The notes under the pieces were generated by a model. It searched no databases and had not been told where the DNA came from. It saw only the letters and a list, made by a program, of their open reading frames with translations. From contig OX485808.1 of NCBI GenBank assembly GCA_950295325.1, positions 17,072,527-17,132,526 on the forward strand: DNA of 60,000 bases, given 5' to 3'. Positions within the stretch are counted from its first letter, which is position 1; each line of letters begins with the position of its first letter. The position numbers and the translations under genes were made by a program. Positions 10,894 to 21,956 of the stretch are shown in pieces. Origin of the DNA: Polytrichum commune. Lineage: Eukaryota > Streptophyta > Polytrichopsida > Polytrichales > Polytrichaceae.

Positions 10894-11158
10894 TTGGCAC
10901 TAACTAGAACAAATTTACTGGAGACCATTCTCAGAAATGAACACCGGTGACCAGTACAGTCGCAACGATTTATAACATACTGGAGGTTCTTGCAGGAAAT
11001 CCTATATTCATGAAAGCTTCAACTATGGGCATTAAGTATAAGTATGTAAGCTTCCGCACTAATGACAGGCTTAAGAGTTGTGGTAGCCATGTTAGGGTTC
11101 CCGTAAAAATACATTTCTTACAGTGAAATTTCAATACTAATTCATCACAACATAAAAC

Positions 11159-11298
11159 TACATTACTCAGTTGATAAGTTGTATTCATGGGTCCAATAGT
11201 AGATTCAAGAATATTGACTCTAGATGTCAGCATCTCACTGCTTTAGACTGAATATGATATCATGGCAGCTGAACACAACTCATCAACTGAGTAATGTT
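11159..11298. mobile_element. Short MITE with ACATTACTCAGTTGAT arms
   Basis: The left arm ACATTACTCAGTTGATAAGT is mirrored by CATCAACTGAGTAATGT ending near 11298. A second family member with nearly the same arms lies at 56238-56447. There is no coding capacity. The arms also resemble, more weakly, the ACATTATTCAG ends of the copies at 8 and 10478. Confidence 0.65.
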
Positions 11299-11582
11299 AT
11301 AAATCTCATTAGAACTAGTTTTGGGATTTCTTATGCTAATTCAAGGGCCACAAAATATCCTATTGCTTTAATGTCCACACTAGCTGTTTATACTATCTAC
11401 ACTAGTATGTGCAATTTGGTTGTCTCTTTACCCATGCAACTTGTCTTGTTTCAAACTCAAATTACAAAAACACATAACTTTGTTTTTGTGTGCGTATAAG
11501 AACCACACTAAAAAAAATGAATTCTTGCCCTCTGTCACCATGGTAATAAATATCTAAAGTACAATGAGTGCATGATCCCAAT

Positions 11583-11767
11583 TAGTGCATGTTACTATTC
11601 GGAGTTACGCAGTGCGACAACTTTTTACTATGGAGTTCAAGTTCTACTAATAGAAGTTCAATAGGTTGTCCAAACACTATAGAACATGAATGACTTTGCT
11701 TGATAAGATATCACATTCTCATCAAACAATTTCAACACTGCAAAACTCCAAGTAGTAACACGCACTA
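11583..11767. mobile_element. ~185-bp MITE, TAGTG family, copy 2
   Basis: Arms TAGTGCATGTTACTATTCGG and CCAAGTAGTAACACGCACTA are imperfect inverted repeats. The next inward block (GGAGTTACGCAGTG versus its complement CACTGCAAAACTCC) is shared with the copy at 9593-9783, including the GGAGTTA core. No frame is conserved. Confidence 0.6.
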
Positions 11768-11914
11768 ATCGGGATAACCGATGTAGTGTGGAATGCTAAT
11801 AAATTAGCATGGGGCAACCTAATTGCACATATCAGTGCAAGATTAAAAAAAAAATCTCAATTGGGAAGAAGATTATAACAACATGTAGGCAGATTCCACA
11901 CGGTAACCCACATC

Positions 11915-12019
11915 TAGAGAGAGAGATAGATAGAGAGAGAAAGAGAGTTGACCTTAACATGATCAGGGTGATTGAAATGCCCACACCTATCATGAGGGAG
12001 AGAGAGAGAGAGAGAGAGA
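11915..12019. repeat. Two (GA)n microsatellites and a 70-bp direct duplication
   Basis: GA repeats occupy 11915-11946 and 11995-12019. Each is followed by the same phrase (TGACCTTAA, then GTGATTGAAATGCCC), so a unit of about 70 bases including the microsatellite has been duplicated. Confidence 0.85.
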
Positions 12020-12450
12020 TGACCTTAATGGGATCATGGTGATTGAAATGCCCGTTCGACCCACCCTTGATATTATGTCCAAAACTGGACATAACATCAA
12101 GGACAAAGCAATGTAGTTGTGGAAACAAAGCAAACTTGTGGGCACTCAAAAACTGTCAGCCGGCCATGCATGGGTCATGTGCCGTGGACACCCATGTTGT
12201 TGGATAGTAAATCGCCCATCATGGCCAAACCTCGTCTAATGGGTGAGCGACAGAGTTTTGGACTCAGATTAGGGTCAAACCGTATGATGGAATTCGAGTG
12301 CACGCCGTGATTTTGGACCTGGCTTCTCAGGTGGGATTCTGAGGCGCCCATGAGCAGCTCCCACAAGCATCGAGATCGATCGAGTGCATGTGTAGAATGG
12401 CTCGTCTCGTGGACTTAAGCGTTTGATTCGGAATTACGCAAGCAGTCGTA

Positions 12451-12504
12451 ACTACTAAAACTACTACTACTACTACTCCTGCTACTACTACTACGACGAC
12501 GACG
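12451..12504. repeat. (ACT)n / (ACG)n trinucleotide microsatellite
   Basis: A run of CTA/ACT triplets turns into ACG triplets at the 3' side. No reading frame uses it convincingly. Confidence 0.85.
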
Positions 12505-12825
12505 AAATCTGGAGGCGGTGTGGCCCGAATCTCGTGGGGTAGCTTACAGCTTATACTAGCCCCTGCAACAGATCTTACTCAGTCTTCAGCAACCCCGGGT
12601 TCCGTCACCTACCACCCTGTCTGTGCACTGTGTCGACAGTGTGTGTGTCCTTTGTAACTTAGCTCTCCCTCGGCTGAAGCCCGTGACTCCTCCTGCTCAC
12701 ATTGCTCCCTCCCTGACAAAAAGCTTCCCTCGGGTCACACTCTCTGCCACCGCTTGCCTGCATGGTCACTCGCCTGCCTGCATCAGGGCTGGCTATGGAC
12801 GCAGGTGGGTGGGAATTATCGCATA

Positions 12826-13695
12826 TCTCACTCACCCCACATCGAAAAGCCCCTCGAAGTAGAATGCAGTCAGTAAGATTTGACATCGGAATCGGTTTAA
12901 GAGAATCCAAATTAGCCTAGCCTAGTCAGAGTTTACATCTCACTCATCCCATCATCAAAAAGTCCCTCCAAGTAGAATTTAGTCAGTGAGATTTGACATC
13001 GGAATCGGTTTAAGAGTACCCAAATTAGCCTAGCTGTAGTCTACCTCTCACTCATCCCAACATCAACAAGTCTCTCGAAGTAGAATGCAGTCAGTGAGAT
13101 TTGACATCGGAATCGGATTAAGAGAATCCAAATTAGTCTAGTTAGAGTTTACCTCTCACTTATCCAACATCCAAAAGCCCCTCGAAGTAGAATTTAGTCA
13201 GTGAGATTTGACATCGGAATCGGTTTAAGAGAATCCAAATTAGCCTAGCCTAGTCAGAGTTTACCTCTCACTCATCCGACCATCATCAAAAAGTCCCTCG
13301 AAGTAGAATTTAGTCAGTGAGATTTGACATCGGAGTCGGTTTAAGAGTATCCAAATTAGTCTAGTTAGAGTTTACCTCTCACTCATCCCACATCCAAAAG
13401 CCCCTCGAAGTAGAATTCAGTGAGTAAGATTTGACATTGGAGTCGGTTTAAGAGTATCCAAATTAGTCTAGCCATAGTCTACCTCCCACTCATCCCACAT
13501 CCAAAAGCCCCTCGAAGTAGAATTCACTCAATAAGATTTGACATCAGAATTGGTTTAAAACAAATCCAAATTAGTCTAGCCATAGTCTACCTCTCACTCA
13601 TCCCACATCAAAAAGCCCCTCGAAGTAGAATTCAGTCAGTAAGATGTGACATCGGAATCGGTTTAAAACGGATCCAAATTAGTTTAGTCAGAGTC
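12826..13695. repeat. Tandem array, eight copies of a ~107-116-bp unit
   Basis: The anchor GTAGAAT recurs at 12859, 12972, 13080, 13187, 13303, 13410, 13517 and 13625, giving periods of 113, 108, 107, 116, 107, 107 and 108. Each unit holds 'cccctcgaagtagaatt', 'gatttgacatcggaatcgg' and 'ccaaattag'. Size differences come mainly from short insertions around the CTCATCCCACATC block. The period is shorter than a nucleosome repeat. It could be a minisatellite or the repeated tail of a larger element. Confidence 0.9.
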
Positions 13696-14125
13696 GTAGG
13701 AGACAAATCGGCCACAAACTTGTAGGGGTTCAAGTTTTTATGTCGGTTGGATGAAGAGGTACACACACATGCAATAAATCCATTTGGCATGGACACAAAG
13801 TACATGCCGAGTGAGGTGGCTGGAATAAAAAGAAGTGGGGGGAGAGGGACCATCCAAAGATGTTTATGTGACAAGTTCTTCAGGCTTTCCCTTCCGATCT
13901 AACAGGTGGTGAGGGAGACATGTACTAGGTAGCATGTGAAGGGGGGGGGGGGGGGAGGTTAAGGGCATTGTGGGTGTCTAGGTTAGCTCATCCATTGTGA
14001 AGATGAAAACTGCACAAACTGTCTCATAACATGAAAACTTCTACTTGTAGTTCATTCAACTTCAAAAGTAGGTTTAGGGAGACTTCAAATTAGTTAGTGG
14101 GGCACAATTGGCAAAGTTGGGTGAC
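13696..14125. other. Unassigned DNA with a (G)15 tract
   Basis: No gene. The stretch CTTTCCCTTCCGATCT, then ACAGGTGGTGAG, near 13885 reappears in similar form near 17230, in both cases close to a G or C homopolymer, which suggests another degraded repeat family. Confidence 0.35.
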
Positions 14126-14133
14126 CCTATCAT

Positions 14134-14495
14134 CTCGGGGGGGGGGGGGGGGGGGGAGGGGGGCAGTGTGTTAAAAAGTTAAGGATATAGGTGCGAACAA
14201 CCACTATTTTATAGGGGGGTATTACTTTCAATTCTCTTCTTTTTTTCACATGCTATCATTATGTAAATTTCTACTTTGGGTTAATAGAAAATGGCTTGCA
14301 TTACTTATAATTCCAAATTACTTATTATTCCATACCCTATAGTACTTTAAAGATGTCCAGTGTCATTTTTGATACCCTATATTACTCTTAAGTCCATTTA
14401 TAATTTTTAGCCCCCATGTTTTTAAAATACCCTATCATTTGTTCGCACGTATATTGCTACTCCAACCAATGACTACCCCCCCCCCCCCCCCCGAG
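14134..14495 (+). mobile_element. Poly-G-ended hAT-like MITE, copy 1 (362 bp)
   Basis: The element starts CTC followed by 20 G, A, 6 G and CAGTGTG; it ends GACTA, 17 C and GAG. It is flanked by the 8-bp duplication CCTATCAT (14126-14133, 14496-14503). Inside the homopolymers the arms remain inverted repeats (TAGGTGCGAACAA versus its complement in TTGTTCGCACGTA). The interior is AT-rich and non-coding. The 8-bp duplication argues for a hAT-type transposase acting in trans, but long homopolymer termini are unusual for hAT. Confidence 0.9.
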
Positions 14496-14573
14496 CCTAT
14501 CATCATATATATATTTTGGTGCATGCTTATCTTGATACGGGGATTAGTGAGGTGAGTAGGTACCAAATATCTA

Positions 14574-15573
14574 CAGTCTAACCTTGATCATGTCACCCTT
14601 GTTAATAGAACACCTTGATATTGTCACCTAAAAGTTTGAAACCGATTTTCATAGTGTAAAACTCCCTCGTTATTATCCCTATCACCCTTGATAATGTCAC
14701 TATTTTTTTTCAAAATCCGTAGTGTAAATGTGATAATATCAAGTATGGATGGATTGTATGGGTGGGCATGGGTTCGATATTATTGTTCATGGGTGAGCAT
14801 GGGCTAAAGCAAAGCATATTGGGGGTCATTGAATGAACTCTCATTCAATGCTTTCGGCATAGTGGGATGCCTTGTGTAACTAGTAACCGATCACTAGTTA
14901 CGTATGAACATGTGGAGATTAAATTTGGGTTTGGATGTTGAAGGCAAGCCTGTAGAAAAGCTTTGTCCTTTGGAGTACATAAACATGGAAGGTGAAGATG
15001 ATTTTGAGGTGGAATTTTCTACTGAGGAGCTTGTGCAATTAGTGCAAGATGGCGAACATGTTCTTGATTCCATGGAAGTGGACCCATTGATTGTTGATAG
15101 CAGTGATGATGAGTCTAAAGTAGTGAAGCTAAGCGATGCACAAAAATATGCTAAAGATGTTTTGAATTTTATGGCTAGCCAAGGTTCTCAGATTTTCAGC
15201 ACTCATGAATTGTTAGAAATGGAAAAAATCCATGACAAACTCATTAGAATTGGTGTTGCACATTTAACATCAACAAAACAATGTGACATTAGAAGCTTCT
15301 TTGTCTCTAGTGAGAGGTCTTTACCTGATCTCAATGACACATTATGATGTGCTCTTGTTGTTATTCACAATTTTGAATTAGATTTTACATTCAAAAACAT
15401 TGAAGTCTCGTATTTGTTATTATTTTTTAAATTGTAATTATATTTTGATTTTCTACATATTTTTTGATAATATCACATTATGCACAAAATGTGACATTAT
15501 CAAGTATGTCACACCTTGTTTATATCACACTTTTTGGTGAAACGGAGGGTGTGACATTATCAAGGTTAGGGTG
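14574..15573 (+). mobile_element. pogo/Tigger-like (Tc1/mariner) element, 1000 bp, internally deleted
   Basis: The left end CAGTCTAACCTTGAT and the right end ATCAAGGTTAGGGTG are inverted repeats of about 25 bases, flanked by TA on both sides (14572-14573, 15574-15575). Copies of a TTGATAATGTCAC-like motif are reiterated inside both ends. Ends beginning CAG and a TA target are typical of the pogo group, which includes plant Lemi1-type elements. It carries only the 3' part of a transposase frame, so it is a deletion derivative. Confidence 0.75.
14904..15347 (+). pseudogene. C-terminal remnant of a pogo/Tigger-like transposase
   Basis: The 147-codon frame lies inside the TIR-bounded element and in its orientation. 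It is acidic (EDDFEVEFSTEELVQLV, then DSSDDESK) and ends with KYAKDVLNFMASQG, a predicted helix, and QCDIRSFF. An acidic tail closing with a short FF-type motif is like the C-terminal tail of CENP-B/Tigger-related transposases. The helix-turn-helix and DDD catalytic domains are missing, since a stop codon (TAG) lies just before the first ATG. Context gives most of the confidence; the protein similarity itself is judged by eye. Confidence 0.5.
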
Positions 15574-15575
15574 TA

Positions 15576-16257
15576 TATGGTAGAACTCCCCTCCTTGCAT
15601 GCTACCAAGCATAATCTCCATGGAGTAGGTCCACCATCTCCTTAAGTCAACCCATCTTCTAACAAAGTTTGTTGTAAAAATCGGTAAAAGCATAAATGAA
15701 GGACATGGATGTGTGTAACCATGTTCCTCTTAAGGTGTGTCATGCAATAGTGGACATTTCAACTCCAACTCCGCATATCATAATGGTTGTTGGGTCGGGA
15801 ATCATCAAGCATTTGGTCCACAACTGGAAATGATAGAGATGTAAGTTTCGGAATCAGGATTGAGATGTCAAAATATAGGAGGTCAAACTAAAAATGAGGT
15901 CACATAGGCCCTCCCAATTTTGTTCAATATTGATCTTAGAATGATGTCTATACTTCGAGCACAAACTCTAATCTCATTGCAACATGTAAGTCAATATCTT
16001 TTTGGTGTCTATTATTAATTGCAAACCTTCCCATTTACCATTCAAATGTAGGTGTTTAATATGAAGATCCTACCACATTGGGCCCACATAGCTCAACAAT
16101 AATACCTTAAGACAATCTTCGGTTCAACACTTTGAGTGTTGATAGGTGGCTTCCATGTTCTTTCCATAGGGTCTTGACTAAAGTGAATACACCATGTATC
16201 AAATTTCTTTTAGAGAATAACTATCATTGCATCGAACCAACTAACTACACTAAATAT
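15576..16257. other. Unassigned AT-rich intergenic DNA
   Basis: No gene or repeat is recognised between the pogo-like element and the next MITE. Confidence 0.35.
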
Positions 16258-16745
16258 TGCATCTACTGCAACATGGTATACTTTATGTCACCATGGTAAC
16301 TTCTCTAATGACACTTCTTATGCATAAGTTCATAAGTGTTGTCATCCGAACATACTTTTAGTTCATCCACTCCCTAAAAGTGTGTGAAGGCTATGATCTT
16401 CGTGGGTGGGTGGGTGGGTGTGTGGTTTTTAAAACCCTTTGCCCTTGTTTGTGCTAGTGGCATGATGCATAAAATCCATGCCAATCATTGAAACAAAATT
16501 TGGTATATCCAACATCCTATCGTCTTTGTTGTGAAATATTGTCATGGATGATTAATTCTTGGATGGTAAATCACTTCATAAGTGACAGTAATCGCAACCA
16601 TGTAAATCTATAATGTCCAAATTTGCTTACAAGGAATGACAATTATTGGGAAGTAAAGTTAGGGTGATACTACACGGATGGTTTATAATTAGTATTGAGA
16701 AAAACAAATAGAATTGGTGACACTAAATGCAATAATTATCTAGTG
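16258..16745 (+). mobile_element. CACTA...TAGTG-ended MITE, copy 1 (488 bp)
   Basis: It starts CACTAAATATTGCATCTA and ends with TGCAATAATTATCTAGTG, an imperfect inverted pair, with TA directly outside both ends. A second copy lies at 26018-26421 and shares 'atggtaacttctctaatgaca'-like inner blocks. The ends look like CACTA termini, but a TA duplication would instead suggest a mariner-like element; the superfamily is open. Confidence 0.65.
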
Positions 16746-16839
16746 TAGCACCCTACAATATATTATATCCAAGAGCCCCTCCCCCCCTCGTGTACATGCA
16801 TTGGAGTACGTAAGGTAGATGGTGATAAAACCAACACCC

Positions 16840-17100
16840 TAACAATAAGTACATATTGATTGTGAGAATATCCATCACCTTAACATTAGGCTCTCATGTT
16901 GGGTCATCTACCAATAAAACTTTGAACCCTTATAACCTTTGCACATACAATTCATTTACATAAGACATACTTTGGTACGTTTGTAACTCTCATCAATTGC
17001 TAACGAAGTCAATGAAAAAATAAAAACTCGGTTCAATAATAATGTCTATGCTCAACGCTTAAAGTGATGGCTTTAGCACCATCTACCTTAGGAGACCTTG
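16840..17100. repeat. Dispersed repeat shared with 45415-45626
   Basis: Blocks such as GGGTCATCTACC, AAGACATACTTTGGT and AAAGTGATGG, then TAGCACC, occur in the same order here and at 45415-45626. The right edge (AAGTG, then TTAGCACC) also appears near 58930. The class is unknown; no terminal repeats were found. Confidence 0.55.
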
Positions 17101-17307
17101 AAAGAGGGCAAGAAACTAACAAGTGGCCACTGGGTGTTTAAAGCCAATGGAGATCCTACATGTTAACTTCCCCCCCCCCCCCCCTCCCCCCGCCAACAAA
17201 ATTAGTACTTGATCAGACTCCCCGGGAGGCTTGCCCTTCCAATCTCACAGGTGGTGAGCAATGATCGGGAAGATTCAACTGTTTTAGTTACAAATGAATT
17301 GCTTTAT

Positions 17308-17701
17308 AGTAGAGGCACCTATTCCTAGTCAAGATCCCATCATCAATCTATAGGGTAGTGGAATTTTGATCATGTTGGGATTAAAGTTTGATTAGGTTGG
17401 GACTAAACTCGATTAGGCCGGAACCAATAGTGCCATGACACATGTCCTAGTCTTGAGTGCTAAAGTGAGGAGTGATGAGCAGTTGTGGCATACTCTCGAC
17501 ATTGATAACATGTTTGGGCGAGCGTTTGGCTCCAAAAACTCATATTAGTTTCAATTTAAGGAATCAAATTACCGATAAATTTGCAGTCCTATTGATTTCC
17601 ATCTTCCTACACGGGAAAAAAGTGCACCGCCGTACACTTCTCTAGATCTGGCGCATAATCTCTTAAGTGATCGGTTACGGACACCTCTACTCTAATTTGA
17701 G
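17308..17701 (+). mobile_element. AGTAGAGG-ended MITE, copy 1
   Basis: The left end AGTAGAGGCACCTATTCC is mirrored by GGACACCTCTACT at the right. Family members are at 19838, 27936 and 55452, sharing 'caatctatagggta', 'gtgccatgacacatgtc' and 'ggcttcaaaa'. Size is about 380-395 bases. It directly abuts a truncated CCGGTT element. The exact target duplication is not clear. Confidence 0.7.
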
Positions 17702-17981
17702 AAGTCACCAGTTCAAGCTCAAGACTACAAGAAAATTACCGATCAATTTAGAGGAATCTATAGAACATAGCTCAAATTAGTAGAAAAAAACCGCTAGATC
17801 ACACCGTGCAACCAATTGGACGGCTGGGGCGAACGAACCCGTACACTGATTTTTTGGAGGCAAGGGTTTAGGCATCCAACAAGGAACGAGTGTATGGGTT
17901 CATTCGCTCAAATCCCAATTGGACTTGGAAACATGAGGACTTTGACCGATTATGCCCCAAAACTCCTTTTTCTGGACATTG
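17702..17981 (-). mobile_element. 226-bp hAT MITE family, 5'-truncated copy carrying a nested 94-bp element
   Basis: The sequence follows the minus-oriented family copies: AGTTCAAG, GAAAATTACCGATCA, GGACTTGGAAAC and finally CGATTATGCCCCAAAACTCC, then GGACATTG. The first about 45 bases are missing at the junction with the AGTAGAGG MITE. A 94-bp element with 9-bp duplication interrupts the GGTTGGACTTGG block. Confidence 0.65.
17822..17915. mobile_element. 94-bp micro-MITE with 9-bp TSD, copy 1
   Basis: The insert begins GGCTGGGGCGAACGAACC and ends GGTTCATTCGCTCAAATCC; the arms pair over about 26 of 94 bases. It is flanked by a perfect CAATTGGAC at 17813-17821 and 17916-17924. The host sequence without the insert is known from paralogues at 27531 and 59805 (GGTTGGACTTGGAAAC). 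Nine-base duplications suggest the Mutator superfamily. A 93-bp relative lies at 44047-44139. Confidence 0.8.
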
Positions 17982-18394
17982 GTGGTGAGGGGGGTAAGCT
18001 TGTTGCTTGATGTGGTCGTCTCCCTTTCTTCTTCACTGTGCTCATGCATGAGGTATGTCAGGGTCTGAGGCTCTAGCTAGCTGTGCTGCAGATTCATCAC
18101 AGTATAAGTTACGAGGTCCTTTGGGAGACGACCAAGTAAACACGTGAGTGAGGGAGAGGGGCTGCTTTGCTTTGGGCTCATGTGCCTATATACTGTGCCC
18201 CGTGGACAGTCAGTTTGTTTTCACCTCCCAAACTTTGTTTTGCGTTCCCATTACTTAACCGACTGACCGACCAACCGACCCATGCTTCAAGGGACATGGG
18301 GTGATTGGCCCAAAGTGAAACCAATCTTAAAAGTATGGAACGCGGATGTAAGGTTGGGTCAACCCGAGGAAAAGGGTTGTGTGTTTGTGATATA

Positions 18395-18875
18395 CACTCT
18401 AAACTCCGTAGTATCACACCTGTGGCAACCAAAGTGCATGTGATATTACGGAGGTTTGTAGTGTTGATATGGATGCGTGATTCTATAGAATTAGTGTAGT
18501 ATGTGACATTATGGAATAACATAAAGGAGATGTGAGGATAATTTGAATTCGTTCTCCCGTCACCTACACTAGTGTGGTCCACTTCACTTGGCCTTCTTGG
18601 GTGATGTGGGGGACGCATGCATCAACATTCAACATTCAACATTCAACAAGTGGCATAAGGAGAAGAAGAAGGTGACATTCCACATGTTAACATATGGCGC
18701 AATGCGAGTGTGTGGGTTGACTTCTTTGGTGGTTTGCATTAATGGCAATTTTTTTGATATAAGGGAGAGAAATGTGACAATAAGGAGTGAGATTTGAACC
18801 ACGAACATCCGTTCCCTAGGGTTTTGGGATATTAGAGAGTGTGTGACATTATGGAGGTTGATATTATGGAGTTTT
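18395..18875 (+). mobile_element. pogo/Emigrant-like MITE (CACYCTAAACTC ends), copy 1
   Basis: It starts with TA and then CACTCTAAACTCCGTAGTAT; its right end GATATTATGGAGTTTTA is a degraded inverse. The same element lies inverted at 49161-49649. Inner landmarks are GTGACATTATGGAATAACA, the ATTCAACATTCAAC triplication near 18630 and GGGAACGG-like text. The TA target and terminal style are close to the pogo-like element at 14574. Confidence 0.75.
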
Positions 18876-19837
18876 AAGCAATTTCTTTTAAGCATATGTC
18901 TTTATGGTGCCAATTCTTCAGTCCACACCTAACCACATACCACTCAAATTAGGTGTTCAAATGAATGTTGTGTTGGAATTAGACAAATCTATCTATCTAT
19001 CTATCTAGCTAGCACATGGAAATAAAGAAAGAAAGAGCAAAAGTAGCACCAAGGTCCAAGGATACCTCTGTTGGCTTCATAGTTACCCCACAATTAGAGT
19101 AATTCTTGGAGCTCATCAAAATTAGTTGCTATATATGTAGATATGGAGTGTGTTGGAAGGCATTTGACACTTCAAATTAGCCTTGCGATGCAAGTGATGC
19201 AAGATGAATTATCAAAACCGAGTAATTTTTACAAATAACTTTATATTATTAGCACTACCCTAGTTTGTTGAAAATTGACTCTCTTTTATATATAAGATTA
19301 CTCATCGATGTGCTTTCATTGTGTAGACCATGCAAATATAACCATAGGGATGACTCAAATTCAAACTGAGCTCCTAGCATCCCATGCCTATATTTTTATG
19401 GCCCACAAAACGGAAGCATAAAGCTAAGTAACGTTAAGAACAATATAAGGGACATGAGAAAAGGAAATAGTTGACTATGTTTGCCTCATAGTGTGACTTG
19501 AGAGTCTCTTCACCTATTTTGGGTATGATGAGTGTTGGTGTAGGACAAAGTTAAATTGTTCATTATTCTTCATCTAAGTATTTTGAGAGCCACTTAGCTA
19601 GGTTGTCAATTCCTCTGCATGACCAATGATCTGGTCACCCTCATTATTAGAAGACGTTAGTTATGTAATACCTCATTGTTGGTGAATGGAACTTGCACCA
19701 CTTCCACGTGTGTTCTAATCACTCAAGCTATGTGGTTGAACCTACATTTTTAGCATAATATTCTTGTCCACTACATTCCAAAAATGACACCGAAACTTTT
19801 CTAGCAAGGAATGTGAGACCTATACTAAAGACACATG
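18876..19837. other. Unassigned DNA with an (ATCT)n microsatellite
   Basis: ATCT repeats lie at 18987-19006. Otherwise AT-rich non-coding sequence with no recognised gene. Confidence 0.4.
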
Positions 19838-20184
19838 TTCCCAATTAGGACCCCCCATTGGCAATCTATAGGGTCCTGTAATTTTGATCAAGCTGGGACT
19901 GATTAGTGCCATGACACATGTCCAGGTTTTGAGTGTTTAAGTGAGGAGGAATGAGCAGTTTAAATGAACGGTTATGACACACTCTAGACATTGGAGAATA
20001 TGTTCGGACCAACTTCTGGCTTCAAAAATTCATAGTAATTTCACAGTTAAGGAATAAAATCACAAAACAAATTGCAATCCTCTTGAGATTTCTATCTTCC
20101 TACATGGGGGAAAATTGCACCACCTTATACTTTTTCCATATCTTGCGCATAATCTTAATTGATTGGTTGTGGGTGCCTCCACTT
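19838..20184 (+). mobile_element. AGTAGAGG-family MITE, copy 2 (5' end degraded)
   Basis: Inner sequence matches copies at 17308 and 27936 (GGCAATCTATAGGGTCC, GTGCCATGACACATGTCC, TTGGCGCATAA-like block). The right end is GGGTGCCTCCACTT, a diverged version of the usual CCTCTACT. Confidence 0.6.
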
Positions 20185-21956
20185 GAACCATGCTTTCTGA
20201 ATCACTACAACTATAAAATCTACTTTGGCACTTCCAATCTTCAAGGCGAGTCCTTTAATTATGAGTAAATTATAGACTTTGTTGAGGGAGAGGATGTATA
20301 AATTGTGTGTGTGTGCATGCACCTTTGAATTGGTGAATTTACGTAGGGATTTTTCGATGCAATAAATTATGGTGGAGAGGAGTAATTTGTCTTGGTGGTT
20401 ATATTGGGATGAGGGATGGTTAATGTGATTGTGGAGTAAGTAATGTTGCTTAAACTATCTGTAAAGATGTGTATGTTGTTTGAGAGATGTTGGGTGTGTT
20501 GGACAATGAGGAGGATGGCATATGGTTCCACACATAAGATGTTAAAGGTAGCGGGGGAGTCGACCTCAATGCTAACGTGGAGGGGTCCATTGTAGATTCA
20601 TGTGCCAACGATGTTTCCATTTCCATCGCCATTAAAAGGGGGGTGGGGTGGGGTGGGGTGGGGTGGGGGTGAGGTGAAGGAGCCATCTGTGTTGTAGGGA
20701 TTGAAGGATTCATAATTTATGGGGAGAAGATGGTTGTGTTGGCAAGGTGAAGGTTGGGGCAAATTGGGAAGGGGGGAAGGGTATGGTTGGGTGGGGCATG
20801 CTTTCCATTTTGGGCATGGCTTAAGTTTGGGTTGAAAATTCATAGGAAGAGGTTGATGGGTAATACATGTTGGGTAGAATTATTGTAGGCTTATCCCTAA
20901 CCCTCTAAGCATTGGTTGGATGTATGGGAGTGGTTTATGATGACATATATAATGGATGTGAAGAGGAGTTCTTTATGGATATGAAGAGGGTTTCTTTTTA
21001 TAGGAATTTAGAAAGGAGGAGGATATCATAGGTATATATGATGTGGGTTGGGCTTTTGGGGGGAGGGGGATTGGCAACAAACATAAGAACTATATTCAAT
21101 GAATTAGAAGGTTTCACATATTGAATTTGCGTAATATTTATAAAATATCAACATATTGTATAGGGTGCTTTAGGTGTGTCAATATTATTATATATAAAAT
21201 AATATTTGACATAACATCATAAAATTACCTAAGTTGTACATAGAAAACACCATAGAAATGAGGGGCTAGATATGAAGAATTGCATACCTTGCAATTTAAT
21301 TATAGAGAATGGATGAATAAATGTTGATCTTATGAAAGGAATCAAGAGATGGATAAAATCACTTGTGAAATCGTCACCCCCAATGGCTTCTAGATCAAGA
21401 TTTCATTATTCTCTATCTTTAGAAGTGCTTAAGCCCAATGAACGGGGCTTATAGTTTATCATACACTTGAAAGACGTTGGGGGATTAAGGTATTTTTTTG
21501 TTACATATAAGTAATATAAGGTGCCATTTATTAAATCATTCAAAAAAGCCATTATTTTGAAAAATATCATGATTTATAATCCATTCTAGCAGGTAATTAG
21601 CCCACATAAAATACTACATTATCGTAGTTGTATATTTATCCCTCCGAGTGTTTGGGTTGAGAAGGGTGATAGAATCAGTTTCATTTGGTAACGAAGGGAT
21701 GGATCTAATTCCACATGCATAGCAATTTGGTTTGGGTAGCGGTGGCAGCCCATTTGTCTTTGCAAGTATAGCTTTGGCCTTAATTATCTTGCATATGGGA
21801 GGTCCTTGAGGTGCATGGTGGTATATATGGGGGACCTATAGGAGTGTGAACTAGTGGAGGAGTGTGTTGTATGTTGGTGTGCAAGGTATGGGTAGGAGGT
21901 AATAGTGTGTGAGCTTGGAGTATGGCACCTTGAATAAGAGGTGATGTAGTGTTATA
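20185..21956. other. Unassigned DNA with GGGGT simple repeat
   Basis: A (GGGGT)n tract occupies about 20641-20670. All frames here are short and biased by that repeat. No gene is supported. Confidence 0.4.

Noticed and set aside
12826-13695. CRISPR array
   Set aside because: The whole unit is repeated with no unique spacers, the unit is far too long, and the DNA is eukaryotic.
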